A stretch of DNA of 64,000 nt from Diospyros lotus (GCF_014633365.1 NC_068346.1:16761030-16825029); one strand, 5' to 3'; counted from the first letter of the stretch, positions 45,642 to 59,285 are shown. Program-made: numbers and translations. The notes: generated by a model from the sequence alone, not told the origin.

Positions 45642-48600
45642 ATGAAGGAAGCAAGCTTACACGATCCAGTGCTTTGTTTCGTCTTCATTCTCTCCACGAG
45701 TTTTCTGTTACCGGATTCATCGGTGGGAGATTCGAGAGCTCAAACAATTGAATTCAAGTGTGGGCACCGTCAAGAGCACAACCGAACGATCTACGTCGGG
45801 AACTTCGTAGCGACAATGGAGAACATCAGCGAGCAGATTAGGACTTCTGGTTTTGGGATGGCCATCACTGGCTCGGGGCCGGACACTAGCTACGGCCTTT
45901 CGCAGTGCTATGGCGACCTCTCATTGCTCGACTGCACCTTGTGCTATGCTGAGGCGCGTACTGTTCTTCCGCAGTGTTTCCCTTACACTGGTGGACGGAT
46001 TTTCCTCGACGGATGCTTCATGCGAGCCGAGAATTACAGCTTCTTCCATGAGTTTTCGGAGCCAGAAGACCGAGCCTTGTGCCGCAATACAACGCGGAAG
46101 GGCTCGGCGTTTCAGGAATCAGCTAGGCAGGCTGTACGGAAAGCTGTTTCAGTTGCGTTGAAGAATAATGGCTATGGCAGGACTCAGGTGCGAGTAGCAG
46201 GGACGAGCAACGAGTCATCTTATGTTCTGGCCAATTGCTGGAGACCACTGGGCGCCAGCTCTTGCAGAGCATGCTTGGAGAATGCATCGGAGTCTATGCT
46301 GAGATGTTTGCCTTTTGCTGAGGGGAAAGCGCTCAAGACTGGATGCTTCATGAGGTATTCCGATAAGAATTTTCTGAATCCAGAGCTGGGGAATGGAAAT
46401 TCAACAGGTGAATTTAATAGTTTTCAGCTTTTGATGCATTTGAGCATGTTTTTCTTGGCTGCCAATGCACGTGATCTGTTGTGATTGATCATGACTTTTC
46501 ATCTATTTATTTTGCAGAGACCATAGTCGTGACGGTAGTTGTTGTTGTTGGCTCCGTTGTTGTTCTGGCAGTTGTGGGTGTTATTGGAGGCTACATCTGG
46601 AAGCAGAGAGTGATTGAGAAGAAGAGAAGAGGTACCAATCTCCTTATATATGTTATTTTCTTTTGCAAACATAAATGCAAAATGGTATAAACAATATTAG
46701 AACTATAAAGAAAACAAATTTGTAAGGGGAATTTCCCATTATACTCGCGTAAATTTCTTCATTTCCTTCTTTACATTGTCTGCTCCACAGGATCAAGTGA
46801 TGCAGAGAAATTGGCGAATACCCTTCATGACGGTAGCTTAAATTTCAAGTACTCCACGCTCGAGAAAGCAACGGGATCTTTTGATGAAGCAAATAAGCTT
46901 GGCCAGGGAGGATTTGGAACAGTTTACAAGGTAGTAATTTATACGTCGAAATTCACCCAAACAAATTCTCAAAGTAGTTTGATCTCTTTCAAAATCAGAC
47001 AACAAGAGTGACTGAAAACCCTCCATTTCTGCTGCAGGGGCTTTTGCCAGATGGAAGAGAAATTGCAGTCAAGAGGCTGTTCTTCAATAACAGACACAGA
47101 GCAGCAGATTTCTATAATGAAATCAACATAATTAGCACTGTGGAGCACAAAAATCTGGTCAGGCTGCTGGGCTGCAGTTGTTCAGGACCTGAAAGCCTTC
47201 TTGTCTATGAGTTCCTCCCAAACAAGAGTCTCGATCGCTTCATCTTTAGTAAGTGCTAGAATGTTGTGTCATAGTTAAAATTATTGGATTTCAGTGTCAA
47301 TGTCTAAAAGCACTTGATGCATGTGTTTAATAAACCTGACAGGTCCAGAAAAAAGTAGAACACTGAACTGGGATAGGAGGTATGAAATAATTATAGGCAT
47401 AGCAGGTGGTCTGGTCTACCTTCACGAAAACACAAAAACAAGGATCATCCATAGAGATATAAAAGCCAGTAACATCTTACTTGATTCAAGGCTGCGTGCC
47501 AAAATTGCTGATTTTGGGTTGGCAAGGTCTTTCCAAGAAGACAAGAGCCACATCAGCACAGCAATTGCAGGAACTCTGTGAGAATCCATTCTGACTATGA
47601 TGTCTGAACTTAAAAAAATGTTAGATAAGAACCAAATCAAGAACATGGCTCTAGCATTTTCTTGATCATTAATTGTTAATCTTTCCTATCCACAGGGGAT
47701 ATATGGCTCCAGAATACTTGGCCCATGGGCAGCTAACAGAGAAGGCAGATGTTTACAGTTTTGGGGTTCTTTTGTTAGAGATAGTCACAGGAAGGCAAAA
47801 CAACATCAGCAGAACCGCAGAATATACAGACAGCCTACTCACAATTGTAAGACCAAACACTTTGTAAGATGAAAAATTTCTCTCTCTCAACTTAATAAAG
47901 ACAATGCGTCAAATGAAGATCAAACAACCAACTCAACTGTCTCTGGATGTAACACCTCTCACCTGCACCCACGAACACACTTAGCTTGTGAAATCAAAGT
48001 TTCAAGATTCAGAGTCCTATCCCTAACTCAAGTGAGGTCATTAATTTATACTAATACCCCTATGGTGATATTAGCAGATTTTAATTCTTTCCTTCTTGCA
48101 TCAATATGGTACTGTTACCTACATCCTGGACTGTAGTTGATCTCCGTACCAGATTGCTCAGGACAATGACCCCTTTATTTGATTAGATCTCACCAGTTAG
48201 TCGTGCTTCATGGCCATCTATAATTCCTGTGATCAGGTTTGAAGGGCGGGAACCCTGTTCTTCACTGTACTAAAGTGTTTTCATTTTGCCCCTTCACACT
48301 TGACACATTCAAAACATGTATATTACCAATCTTCTAAACTGAATTACAAGTCCTCAATCTCGCTCAAATTTGACTCGTTTCCTATGAAACAGGCATGGAA
48401 GCATTTCCGGCAAGGACAGGCAGAGGAACTCTTCGATCCAAACCTCATGCTGCAGAACTCCCACCAGAACGCCTACATTAGAAATGATGTTTTGAGAGTG
48501 ATCCACGTAGGGTTTCTGTGCACTCAAGAGGCTCCATCTTTACGGCCGTCAATGTCAAAGGCCCTGCACATGCTCACAAAGAAAGATGAGCAGCTCCCTC

Positions 48601-48737
48601 CACCAACAAATCCTCCTTTCATAGAAGAGAAGACCATGGAACTCAATGACACTTGTGAGAGTCCATGGTATCCCCTTTGTAGTGGCGATTCTGCTTCACT
48701 TGCCCGTGTCTCCTACAGTTCCTTCTACCCCAGGTAA
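45642..48737 (+). CDS. CRK2: Cysteine-rich receptor-like kinase, CRK2-like
   Basis: Plasma-membrane receptor-like kinase with two extracellular DUF26 (Gnk2) domains. CRKs act in stress and defence signalling. Exons are 45642-46407, 46518-46631, 46791-46930, 47038-47248, 47343-47577, 47696-47846 and 48393-48737 (1962 nt, 653 aa). All are GT-AG and in phase, and seven exons is typical of the family. A signal peptide covers about residues 1-33. Each DUF26 domain has C-x8-C-x2-C: Cys89/98/101 and Cys199/208/211. One membrane helix spans about 257-282 ([17 protein letters not shown]). Kinase motifs are complete: [10 protein letters not shown] (331-340), Lys352, HRDIKASN with Asp449, DFG Asp467, and GYMAPEY. 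The end, SYSSFYPR, fits the CRK2 clade. Intron 6 is the longest (546 bp). The upstream region is tandemly duplicated. Confidence 0.94.
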
Positions 48738-48908
48738 CGCCTTTATGATCTATCTTTTAAGACCATAAGCATCTGAAGTTAATATCTCAGCTCCTTCAAC
48801 AAAACCAATTAGCTGACCTGCATCTGATTATATACAACAGCTTCTTTTGAAATTTTAGTAGATAAAAAATATGTATTTGATCTCTTTCTTATTTTGGGGG
48901 GCGCGCGC

Positions 48909-48937
48909 GGGGGGGGGGGGGGGGGGGGGGGGGGGGG
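48909..48937 (+). repeat. Run of 29 G
   Basis: An uninterrupted G run follows TTTTGGGGGGCGCGCGC. It lies 170 bp after the CRK2-like stop codon. It may be a real G-quadruplex-prone tract or a sequencing artefact of homopolymer reading. Confidence 0.9.
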
Positions 48938-49811
48938 TGCTAAATTTCAGCTCATGCACAGTAGGACACTTACAAGATGACTCCTGAGAATTATGGTATT
49001 GAGACGAGAAAATGGCAACTTCATGAATATGCTTTGAAATGGTCATGAAATATAGTTAATAATAATTATAAGTAATTGTAAGACAACCTGATAAACAAAC
49101 TCATTATTTGATTACTCTAGCAAAGGAGAATGTTTGTTTTCATGCAAATTATACCATTTAGATTCTCATGATAGAAAAACTTGTGTCACGCCCTAATTCC
49201 GGAGGTCGTGAGCGACACTACCCCTAAGAAGATGAAGACTCCAATAGAGAATAGTAAGTCTTATACTATACCATTACCATATGTTATTTAAGCATTTCAA
49301 TTTATTACGAAAATTGTCCACCGGTCCAAAATTCATCATATGATTATAATGTCCAAAATTAACTAGAACAAAAAAGAAAGAAACATAGGCCTCTTTGAGC
49401 ACAGGTCCACTGAAGAAAGGTGTACATGCTATAACCCGAAGCGTATCTAAGGTCTATGCAATTAGAATTGCCTATCACGATTCATTCTTACCGTCAAGGT
49501 CGATGCCAACCTATAATTCTAAAAATATTAAGGGGTAAGTCTACCAGACTTAGTGAGAGATAAATAGCATTATAATGGAGATACAAAATCAATGCATCAG
49601 GAGATAAATTGCCATGCCATGTCATACCAACATTTATTAAGATAATAGAAGAGATGACGAGCAATCATACATATTTAAGAGTAAACAAGTTAGAACTAGA
49701 ATTCTCATATTCAGTTATCATAAGGGCTGAACCTCTCATGCTCGATTTGAACATGATGCAGAACCTCTCACGCCAACAAGGGTGGACCAACTTTTACCCC
49801 TAATGTATACG

Positions 49812-52800
49812 TGTCACGCCCTAATTCCAGAGGCTGTAATCGACACTATCCCCTAAGAAGTCATAAACTCTAATAGGGAATAGTAAGCCTTATAATATAG
49901 TTTACCATCCATTATTTTAAACATTCCAAGTTAACTATGAAAATTACCATAACTTTTATTTCACAATTTATATGCCCACTAGCCCGAAGTCATCAGCTGG
50001 TTACATTATCCAAAATTAATTAGAACACAAGGAAATAAAGATAAATTTTCCCACACACAAATCTAGTGAATTATGGTGAACGTATTGTAGCCTGGAATGT
50101 GTCTAGGGCATATACAGGTAGAATCACCTATCACGATCCTTACCATCAGAGTTGATACCAACCTACAAATCTAAAAATGTTAAAGGGTAAGTCTATTACT
50201 GATTTAGTAAGAGATAAAGAGCATTATAATTAGGAAAATATAGAATTAATGCATTAAAGATGTATAGTCATACCATGACATGTAAAGTAATAATTAAGAC
50301 AACGTAGGAGATGACGAAAAAACATACACGTTTAGGAGTAAACAAGTTAGAACTATAATTCACATATTCTATTAATTTGGGGGCGGAATGACTCTCACCC
50401 ACAAATTATTCTTCGGCAAAACCATTCATGCTTGATTTAAACATAATGGTAAAACCTCTCATGCCTGATTTGAACATGATGGTGGAACCTCTTATGCTAA
50501 CAAGAGTGGACCAACTTTCACCTTAATGTATACATGGTGCACCAATGACTAACTTTTACTATAGTTAGCAATATAGGATTCTAATATGGATTCTATTTTT
50601 TCAAATGCTATTTAAAGAAATGTCATCATGATAGTATATAAAAAATACAACGATGATTAGCAATATGAATGCAAAAAATGCCACGATAATACAAATTATT
50701 CACTCACAGTGTTATATTAGATTTGGAATTCCCTCAATTGTCTCTTGGCATGGGTTATGTAAAAAATCACTTAACAAAATTATTAAATTAAAAAAAATAT
50801 AAGAACTAAAATATTCCAACGATCTAAAGCGTCTATCTTAATTGACTAATAGACTGTGGATGGGATGAGTGCAAAAAATGAAGTGAGGTGAATATAATTC
50901 TAATGCTGGGCTTTTAAGAAAAATAGTTGGGCTTTAATGGAACATGAGAATTAAAGTATGAAAATTGGTTGGGCTTTTAAAAAAACTGGTTGGGTTGTAA
51001 TGCAATTTAAAGAAATGCCATCATGATAGTATGTAAAAAAAATACAAGGATGATTAGCAGTATGCATGTAACAAATGCCATTATAATACAAATTACTTAC
51101 TCACAGTGTTATATTAGATTTGGAATTCTTTCAATTGTCTCTTGGCATGGGTCACATTAAAAATCACTTAATAAAATTATTAAATTACATGAGAATTAAA
51201 TAAAAAAATACAAGATCTAAAATGTTCCGACGATCTAAAGCGTCTATCCTAATTGATTAACGGACCATGGATGGGACGAGTGCAAACAATGGAGTAAGGT
51301 GAATATAATTTTAACGCTGAACTTTTAAGAAAACTGGTGGGGCTCTAATGGAACATGATAATTAATGTTTTACCAATTAAATTTGGATATTTTGAAAATA
51401 ACTTGGGCCCAATTTGAAATAAAATTGGGCTTGGCATGGGTCACGTTAAAAATTACTTAATAAAATTATTAAATTCCATGAGAATTAAATAAAAAAAAAT
51501 ACAAGATCTAAAATGTTCTGACGATCTAAAGCGTTTATCCTAATTGACTAACAGACCATGGATGGGATGAGTGCGAAAAATGGAATGAGGTGAATATAAT
51601 TTTAACTTTTAAGAAAACTAGTGGGGCTCTAATGGAACATGATAATTAAAGTTTTACCAATTAAATTTGAATTTTTTGAAAATAACTTGGGCCCAATTTG
51701 AAATAAAATTGGGCTTGGCCTACATTGAGCTTGCTTTAGCTATCAATTTAAAATAGGAATTGGGTAACTATTGGATTTGGCTAACCAACAGTAATATACA
51801 TCTATTTTGGAAGCAATTAAATCAGGGATATCATAAGTTAATCCAAATAAATCAGGGATTGCACAAATTGAAATATCATAATCTAATATGAATAAATCAA
51901 GAATTAGATAAACAAGAATATCATAAGCTAATCTCAATATTATGTATTAAATCAAGAATTGGATATCCATTGGAATTGGTTATCCCAATTATCTTTTATC
52001 AATTTGGGTATTAAATAATTATGGAATATCTTGGAGCAATTCACGTGCAACCTATCCATGGATTGGATTAGGCTTGCACCAACCAACCAAACACCTTAAA
52101 TTAATTTTAGGGTTTGGAAGATTTGATAGCCAAGGAGTGCAATGTGCATGAGTGTTTGGGGGAGGGATGTAAGCCGACGATTGTGGCTCCTAACCACAAT
52201 CGTCGGAGCCGCCTAGCCATCGTCAATTTCTAAGTAGGGGGTAGGGCTGATAGGGCTTAGGGAAGGGAAGTTTCAACAAAACAAATAGGGTAAGGTTAGG
52301 TTTAATTGCGAGGAAGAAAAAAAAAAGAAAATGAAGAAACAAGATCGGATATGGCATCCGAGAGTCCAAGACAAGACTAAATCGAGGGAGAGCAAAGGGA
52401 AACCGAAGCCATGAATGATGACACTCAACCCCACCCAGATTCAAAATAAAAGGAATGACAATACAGTACAAGGCTACTTTACCTGCGAATCTCAGCCACC
52501 CACAACATCGAAGAAGAAGTCGAGCACGAGAGAGATATCGCGAGAGAGAGAGAGAGAGAGAGAGAGAATAGCAAAAGAAAGCGAGAAAAGGAAATCGATT
52601 GTTGAAGAGGGTATAAATCCACCGGGGGGTGTCGTTGTTGCCATGGAAGGAAAAGGTGCAAGATTGCCAATCGTGAATGGGGATGAGAATGGAAAGTTTT
52701 GAGCAACCGTAGTAGAGGGGAGAGATGGAGCTTGAAGCCCTAAGGCTCTCCTTGCCTCATGGGCTTAACTCCTCTTGGTTCTTCTCATTAATAAGGCCCA

Positions 52801-52816
52801 AAAATTGGGCCTTACA
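49812..52816 (+). mobile_element. Inner LTR-like repeat, 3,005 bp, inserted in its own family
   Basis: It starts TGTCACGCCC and ends GGGCCTTACA, with flanks ATACG and ATACA (4 of 5 identical). The uninterrupted target sequence (TGTATACATGGTGCACC) is present inside the inner copy near 50527, confirming the junction. No gag or pol was found, so it is probably a solo LTR. It contains a (GA)n run near 52542-52568 and a hairpin near 52170 (CCGACGATTGTGG and its complement). Confidence 0.6.
50611..51720 (+). repeat. Internal tandem repeat, period about 395 bp, nearly three copies
   Basis: TTTAAAGAAATG at 50611 and 51006 starts two copies. Each copy goes through TTGTCTCTTGGCATGGGT, AATCACTTAA, CGATCTAAAGCGTC and ATGGATGGGA. 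A third, shortened copy begins near 51425. The outer copy (52970-53400) shows one version only. Confidence 0.8.
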
Positions 52817-53798
52817 ATACATAGTGCACCGACTAACTTTTACTATAGTTAGCAAGTTCTAATCAGTTACTCCCTTAAGGACACATGCTATATACTTTCA
52901 TTTTGCATAAGTATCAACATGTAAAAATCAAGGTAACATGAATTCTATTTTCCAAAATGCAATATAAAAGAAATGTTATCCCAATAACATAATAAGAATA
53001 CAAGGATAATTAGCAATATGAATGCAAAATATGCCATTATAATACAAGTTACCCACTCACAATATTATATTAAATTTGGAATTTTCTCAGTTGCCTCTCG
53101 GTTGTGTCGCGTCAAAATCACCTAATAAAATTATTAAAGTAACATGAGAATTGACTAAAAAAAAATGTGCAAAAACTAAAATATTTTCAATGATTTAAAA
53201 TGTCTATCCTATTTAACTAACGAATCATGGATGGTACCAGCACAAAAAACATAGTAAAGTGAGTGTAATTCTAATGCTGGGTTTTTTAAGGAAACAGGTT
53301 GGGCTTTAACAAGACCTGGGGATTAAGTTTTATCAATTAAATTTGAATTTTTGAAAATAAGCTTGGGCCCAATTAAAATTGGGCTTGACCCAAATTCGAT
53401 TTGATTTAGCTACCAGATTAAAATAAGAATTGGGTAACCATTGAATTTGGTTAACTATACATCTATTTAGGATGCCAATAAACCAATGATATCATAAGGT
53501 AATCCAAATAAATCAAGGATTGGGCAAATCGGAATATCATAAGCTAATATAAGTAAATTGTTGATTAGATAAACAAGAACATCAATATTATGTATTAAAT
53601 CATGAATTGGATGACCATTAGAATTGGATATCCCAATTACCTTTATCAATTTGGGCATTAAATTAATTCTAGAATACAATGGAGCAATCAGGTTCAACCT
53701 ATCCATGGATTGGGTTAGGCTTGCACCAACCAACCAAACAAGGTTTGGAAATTTAGCTGCCAAGGGTGCGCGTGGGTGTGTGAGTGTTAGGGAAGGAA

Positions 53799-54854
53799 TG
53801 TAACACCCCACTTTTTCCCAAACGTGTGTTAACCCAAGATTTTGAAAATAAATTTTTTTTTAACATACGCTCAACATAAATCATTTCCAACAATCTTGTT
53901 CTACCTTCTCAGCATATCAAACTTAAAAATCAATAAGTTAAAACATGTAATATCATCATAAAATGTGAAAATAAGATCAAAATCTCAAATAATACATAAC
54001 TGAAATTCCTTTATTCATAATATAGAAACCATACCATTGTTTGACATGATATCTTCAAAACAAAATGCATAGAGATTAATCTCTCAGCAACACAACTAAA
54101 CCCTCAAACATAATCAAAATATATGCTAAAGGTCTCTAATGTAATCAATGGTTATATACATCTTGATAACCTCCTTTCGCTTGACGCCGCTACTTTCGCT
54201 TAGAACGTTTAAATATTCTAGGGATATAGTCCAAATTAGATGTTGAATCATCTAAATGAGAGTTCAAAATATTTTTGTGAATATATGCAAGACCATGAAC
54301 AATAGACATATCCTGACATGTCCCAGCCTAAGAGAATCCCAGCGCTTAACCCATACCACGAAAAAATAGCAATCTCTCTAAAGGTAACATAATCACATCG
54401 ACACATTGGCATAACACAATCCTAGCTTGGGCAACATCAACACATCTATCCGACACCTCGGGAATAATGGTTAACACTCCCAACACATGAGGGTCAACAT
54501 CAACATAGGAACTCGGCACACCACAATCACGTCAAAGATTACGTTCCTACTCGAAAGCATCCTATAAACACTATCCATTTCCAACATATATGCCAATGCT
54601 ATAACCACAACATGTAATGATGCAACACATAAAACGATATTTCAATGCACACATAAATAAACATTTTGGATGAACCATCCACATGAAATCAACCATTCAC
54701 ATTCCAAAACCATTGCATGAAACAAAATCAAGTACAGGACCAAACCACCCACAATAAACTAAGTTTTAGACAGAACACTCACCTTAATTGTAATTCAGAA
54801 TACCTCGATTCTTGTGCCCACCAAATTTTCATGCCACCATCAAATAATCGTACT
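53799..54854 (+). mobile_element. LTR-like repeat, interrupted at 54854
   Basis: It begins TGTAACACCCCACTTTTTCCC, a common plant LTR opening, and is non-coding. It is cut at 54854 by the gag-only element and probably resumes at 59843. Its family is not recognised. Confidence 0.4.
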
Positions 54855-56161
54855 TGTTGTGCCATGAAAAATAGGTTGAGAAAAAATGAGAATTTTTAAA
54901 GAAAAAATAAAAAGGCTCACTGAAGTGTGCCACAAGCCCACTTGCGGCAAAGGGCTTGCCTCAAGGGCCTTGCGACAGTGTGTTGCGAGCCCCCTTTGCG
55001 ACAGTGGTCTTACAGCAAGCCTTGTGGCAAGGTCTTGGAATAGTGTGCCGCGAGCCCCCATTTGCGGAAGCGGCCTTGCGATAGTGTGCCGCAAGGCCTT
55101 GTGACAAAAACTTAATTGCAGCCACACACTTCGAACATGGTTCATTCAACAAGCAACATGTGTCAACACCAAGCATCCTTGAGAACTGTGCCCTATAAAT
55201 ACCCAGTTACAGGACATTGAAAAGAACTTCCAATTTCGGTTAAATTTAGACACCTTGACTGCATATTTACTGTTTTCGTGAATAGTCATTAGGACTCGGT
55301 ACTGACTTAGGCATCGGAGGGTCTTCGTGGGTGAGGATTCCCGCGAGCCTTCTAATCTATTTTCGAATGTCAACAGGACAATTCCTTGCGGCGGAGTTAA
55401 AACCTTGCGACGAGACCTTGTGGCGAAGGTACAATCTTTGCGACAAAGGAAAATCCTTGCGGCGAGACCTTGTGGTGGAGTTAAAGTTAAAGCCTTGCGG
55501 CGAAAACCTAATGGCGAAGACCAAACCTTGTGGCAAGAAAGCTTGTGGCGAAGACCTTGTGGCAAAGACCAAACCTTGCGGCAAGAAAGCTTGTGGCGAA
55601 GACCAAACCTTACGGCAAGAAAGCTTGTGGCGAAGACTAAACTTTGCGGTAAGAAAACTTGTGGCGAAGACAAAACCTTGTGGCAAGAAGGCTTGTGGCG
55701 AAGAGCTTGTGGCAAAGACCAAACCTTGCGGCAAGAAAGCTTGTGGCGAAGACCAAACCTTATGGTGAAGACCTTATGGCAAGAAGGCTTGTGGCGAAGA
55801 CCTCATAGCAAGAAAACTTGTGACGAAGACCAAACCTTGTGGCGAAGACTAAACCTTGTGGCGAAGAAGCTTGTGGCAAGAAGGCTTGTGGCGAAGACCT
55901 TGTGGCAAAGACCAAACCTTGTGGCGAAGACCTTGTGCAAGAAAGTTTATGGCGAAGACCTTGTGGAAAGAAGGCTTGTAGCGAAGATCTTGTGGAAAAA
56001 AAAGCTTGTGGCAAAGACCTTGTAGCGAAACCTTTGTGGCGGGTATCCTTTCGGCGAACTCCCTTGAGGTAGCTTCTCTCATGACAACCTAACTTCACCC
56101 AACACCAAGTTCGGATGGACCCCACATAATAAATTTTAATTGTTGTATTTTGGTAACAACA
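54855..56161 (+). repeat. Left LTR of the gag-only element, with minisatellite
   Basis: 1,307 bp. Its second half is a long array of ~21-36-bp units of the type AAGCTTGTGGCGAAGACC plus AAACCTTGCGGCAAG. These yield long but meaningless repetitive frames on both strands. The right LTR lacks most of the first part of this array. Confidence 0.85.
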
Positions 56162-56310
56162 ACTTGGCGTTGTCTGTGAAAAATGCAACAAAAAGTCAAT
56201 CTTAACACAAGATACCGAGAGGGACAAGATCATCCGGTTTGGCGAACTAGGCTAACCACACCCAAAGGAGCGCTCGTACCAGGACGGGAGCCATAAGAAG
56301 CCCCAATCAA

Positions 56311-57840
56311 GTGCACCCTACAGTATCGGGATTTTCAGAAGATCACCCTGACAATGAAATGCGTTCAGGGAACTTTCCTATGCTCGAAGGCGACCAGACT
56401 GCCAGACTGGGGAGGCATGAAGCGTTCAGAACAGGGAGAAGTACACATAGTTGGATTGGGGAGACATGCGACAGGGCGAGGGAAACAAGTCCCACATGCA
56501 GCGCCCGCTAGTCAGGAACAACACTCCTTTTGGCAGTCTTAAATTCCAAATGGAAACCTCGTGGTGACTTCAGGGATAGCTCCACCCACAGTCTTACTCT
56601 CAGATTATGAACTATTGCAGAAGAATTTAGAGGAGCTGAAACAACAAAATAATGAACTCAGGATAAACAATGAGGAGAATATGAGAAGACTATAGGGAGT
56701 CACTTCTTTGTTACGTGAATTGATGTCGGACATTCACATTCCCACATTGGACAAACCAATACGAGGGAAGAGCACTGGAGATCCCAAGACGACCCTCCAA
56801 GGACCACTCAACAAGGGATAAGAATCAGAACTCCAGGGCTGAATAGCTAAGTCCCAAAAATAACAAACTCGAGAAGGAAACATGATTGGAGGGCAAAGAA
56901 AGCTCTCATGTATTAAGAGACAGTAGAAAACACCTACTCAAGAGTTCCTTATGACCCATCTCTTTGCCAAAATGAAGCAGAACAGGAAATACTCAGAGCG
57001 TCTAACATCAAACACCTCATAGAAGAGGTGCTAGAGCAAAAGCAGGTAATCATGGTGCCAAATATGACTCCCACGAAGGCGTTTCCTATATCTGAGGAAC
57101 TCCAAAGGCAACCAGTGCAACCAGGGTTCGAACTGCCACAACTTTCAGTATACTCATGAAGGAAGGACCCAGAGAAGCACCTACAACACTTTATCGCAGT
57201 GGCCGTATTGCATGGATGGAATGAGGTCACTAGGTGTAGGGCTTTCCCGCTCTCCCTAGTAGGACAGGCTCAGCATGATATATATGATCGTTCGAATAGT
57301 TGAAGAAAGAATTCCTAAATGCATTCTTCGTCTACCTCCCGAAGAAGAAAAGTGTTATATATTTAATGAGCTTGCAGCATAAGCCGAATGAATTCCTAAA
57401 GCAATATATTAAGCAATTCAGAGCCGCGACGCAGGAAGTAAGGGATTTCCTAGTCGGATTAGTAGCGTCAGCCCTGCTAAACAGAACTACATACACTTTG
57501 CTTATAAGATCCTTAGCCTTCTCCGAGCCAAATTCTGTGACTAAATTATTCGACTGAGTAGAATAGTTTATCGTCCAAATGGAAATTTTGGACGCAGGGA
57601 AAGGTAATAAAAGAGGAAGGGAAACCCATCCCGAATTGCGAAGGACCCTACAAAATTCAAAAGATGTTAGACCCCAACATATGCACACTACAGACACTAC
57701 AAGGCAAGGCAATAGGAAAAGCTTGGAACACCGTGCATCTCAAGAGGTATTTCCCAACTTCACCAATCATTAACCCCAGGGAAGGGGACAAAGCGCGAGA
57801 CGCAAAGCCAAGCTTGTCATCAGAAGCGTTACTCGACCCA
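56311..57840 (+). pseudogene. Retrotransposon gag relic
   Basis: A retrotrans_gag domain can be read at about 57100-57460: QPGFELPQLSVYS, then DPEKHLQHF, RCRAFPLSLVGQAQHD, FFVYLPKKKSVIYLMSLQHK and NEFLKQYIKQF. At least two in-frame stops and frame changes break it. A charged, Gln-rich region precedes it. No zinc knuckle or pol motifs follow. Confidence 0.75.
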
Positions 57841-58011
57841 GCTGGGGACCGAGATTGTCTTTAATTTTCCATTGTAACAAAATCCCCTAATAAATAAAAG
57901 AGTATATCCCCTGTATTCTCGTGGAGTAGACAAAACTATAAGTCGAACCATGTAAAATCTCTATGGGCCTAGATTATTTGTATGTGTTATAGAACATGAT
58001 GCAGGTATGAC

Positions 58012-59240
58012 GGCTCAAGCATAGCCCACTCTCGAAGGTCGAGTCGCTTAGTGGCAATCCGGTGCCGATGACCACGAGTTGGCCCAGGATCACCAGATCA
58101 TCCGATGCTTATGCCTGCAGACTCACCCAGATCACTCGTTTGAATTAGGTGCTATGCATTTTTTGCTAGACCCAACTCATTGGTTGATCTGACGCCTAGG
58201 TCTCCCGACAAACTCGGATGTCTGGTAGGTATCCCGCGTCAGACCACTGGCTAAACCCAGATCCCTTGAGGTAGACTGGCCCTAGGAGGGCGAAAAAGAA
58301 GTGAAGTGATCACATGATAGCTCTAGCCTGAGCCCGCTCCCGAAGGTCAAGTCGCCTAGTGGCAATCTGGTGTTGATGACCACGAGCTGGCCCGGGATCA
58401 CCAGAAGATTCGATGCCTATACCCACAGACTCACCTAGATCCCTCGTTCGAGTTCGGTACTATGCCTTTTTGGATAGACCTAACTCCTTGGTTGATCTGG
58501 CGCCTAGGTCTCTCGGCAAACTCGAATGTCTGGTAGGAATCCCGGGCCGGACACTAGCCAAATCCAGATCCCCTGAGGTAGACTGGTCCAAGGAAGGCGT
58601 GAAGAGAGATGGAACAACCATATGATAGTTCTGCCATGATCCTACTTATCGGAGTTGAGTCACCTAGTTGCAATATAATGTCGATGACCACGAGTTGGCC
58701 CGAGATCACCAGAACATCCAATGCCTATGCTCGCAGGCTTACCCAGATCCATCGCTTGAGTTAGGTGCTATATCTTTTTGGCTAGACCCAACTCTTTGGT
58801 TGATCTGGCGACTAGGTCTCTCAGCAAAACTCAGATGTCTTGTAGAAATCTCGTGCCGAACCATTGGCCAAACCCAAATTCCCTGAGGTAGACTAACCCC
58901 GAAAGACAGACATGGAGAACACAATAGCCAATGCGCTATGATCCGTCCTGGGATTACCAGATGCATCGAAGCCTGCGCCCATAGGCTCACCGGGATCCCT
59001 TGATTGAGTCCGGTGCTATGCTCCCAAGCTAGACCTGATTCCTTGGCTGATCCGGCGCCTAGGTCTCTCGGCAAGCCTGGATTCCCGACAAGAATCCCGC
59101 AGCAGAACCTATCTCTTGAGGGTCTAGTTGCCTAGAGATAATTTGGTACCTAAGCCTCCAGCTGACGTAAGATCTTCGGGTATCCTGGAACCCTTGATTG
59201 AGTTCAGGTGCTAAACCCGACTCCGTGGTCGATATTTTAC
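58012..59240 (+). repeat. Tandem repeat of about 305 bp before the right LTR
   Basis: Copies start near 58012, 58325 and 58620, with partial ones near 58930 and 59110. Each contains GATGACCACGAGTTGGCCC, GGATCACCAGA, TTGGTTGATCTGGCGCCTAG and TGAGGTAGACTGG. It is GC-richer than the surroundings. Short frames inside are repeat translations. Confidence 0.85.
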
Positions 59241-59285
59241 TCTTCAATTTTGTCTAAAGACAAAATAGAAGAGTGGGGGGGCAAT

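Larger units (their letters stand above)
49186..53798 (+). mobile_element. Outer copy of an LTR-like repeat, split by a second copy of itself
   Basis: It begins TGTCACGCCCTAATTCCGGAGG, the same start as the inner copy at 49812. After the inner copy it resumes at 52817 (TAGTGCACC...CTAACTTTTACTATAG) and follows the inner copy's order to about 53798, where another repeat begins (TGTAACACCCC). The short frames here are not genes. Confidence 0.6.

Noticed and set aside
55146..56233. Long open frames on both strands (up to 232 codons)
   Set aside because: They translate the LTR minisatellite, overlap each other in several frames and show no domain.
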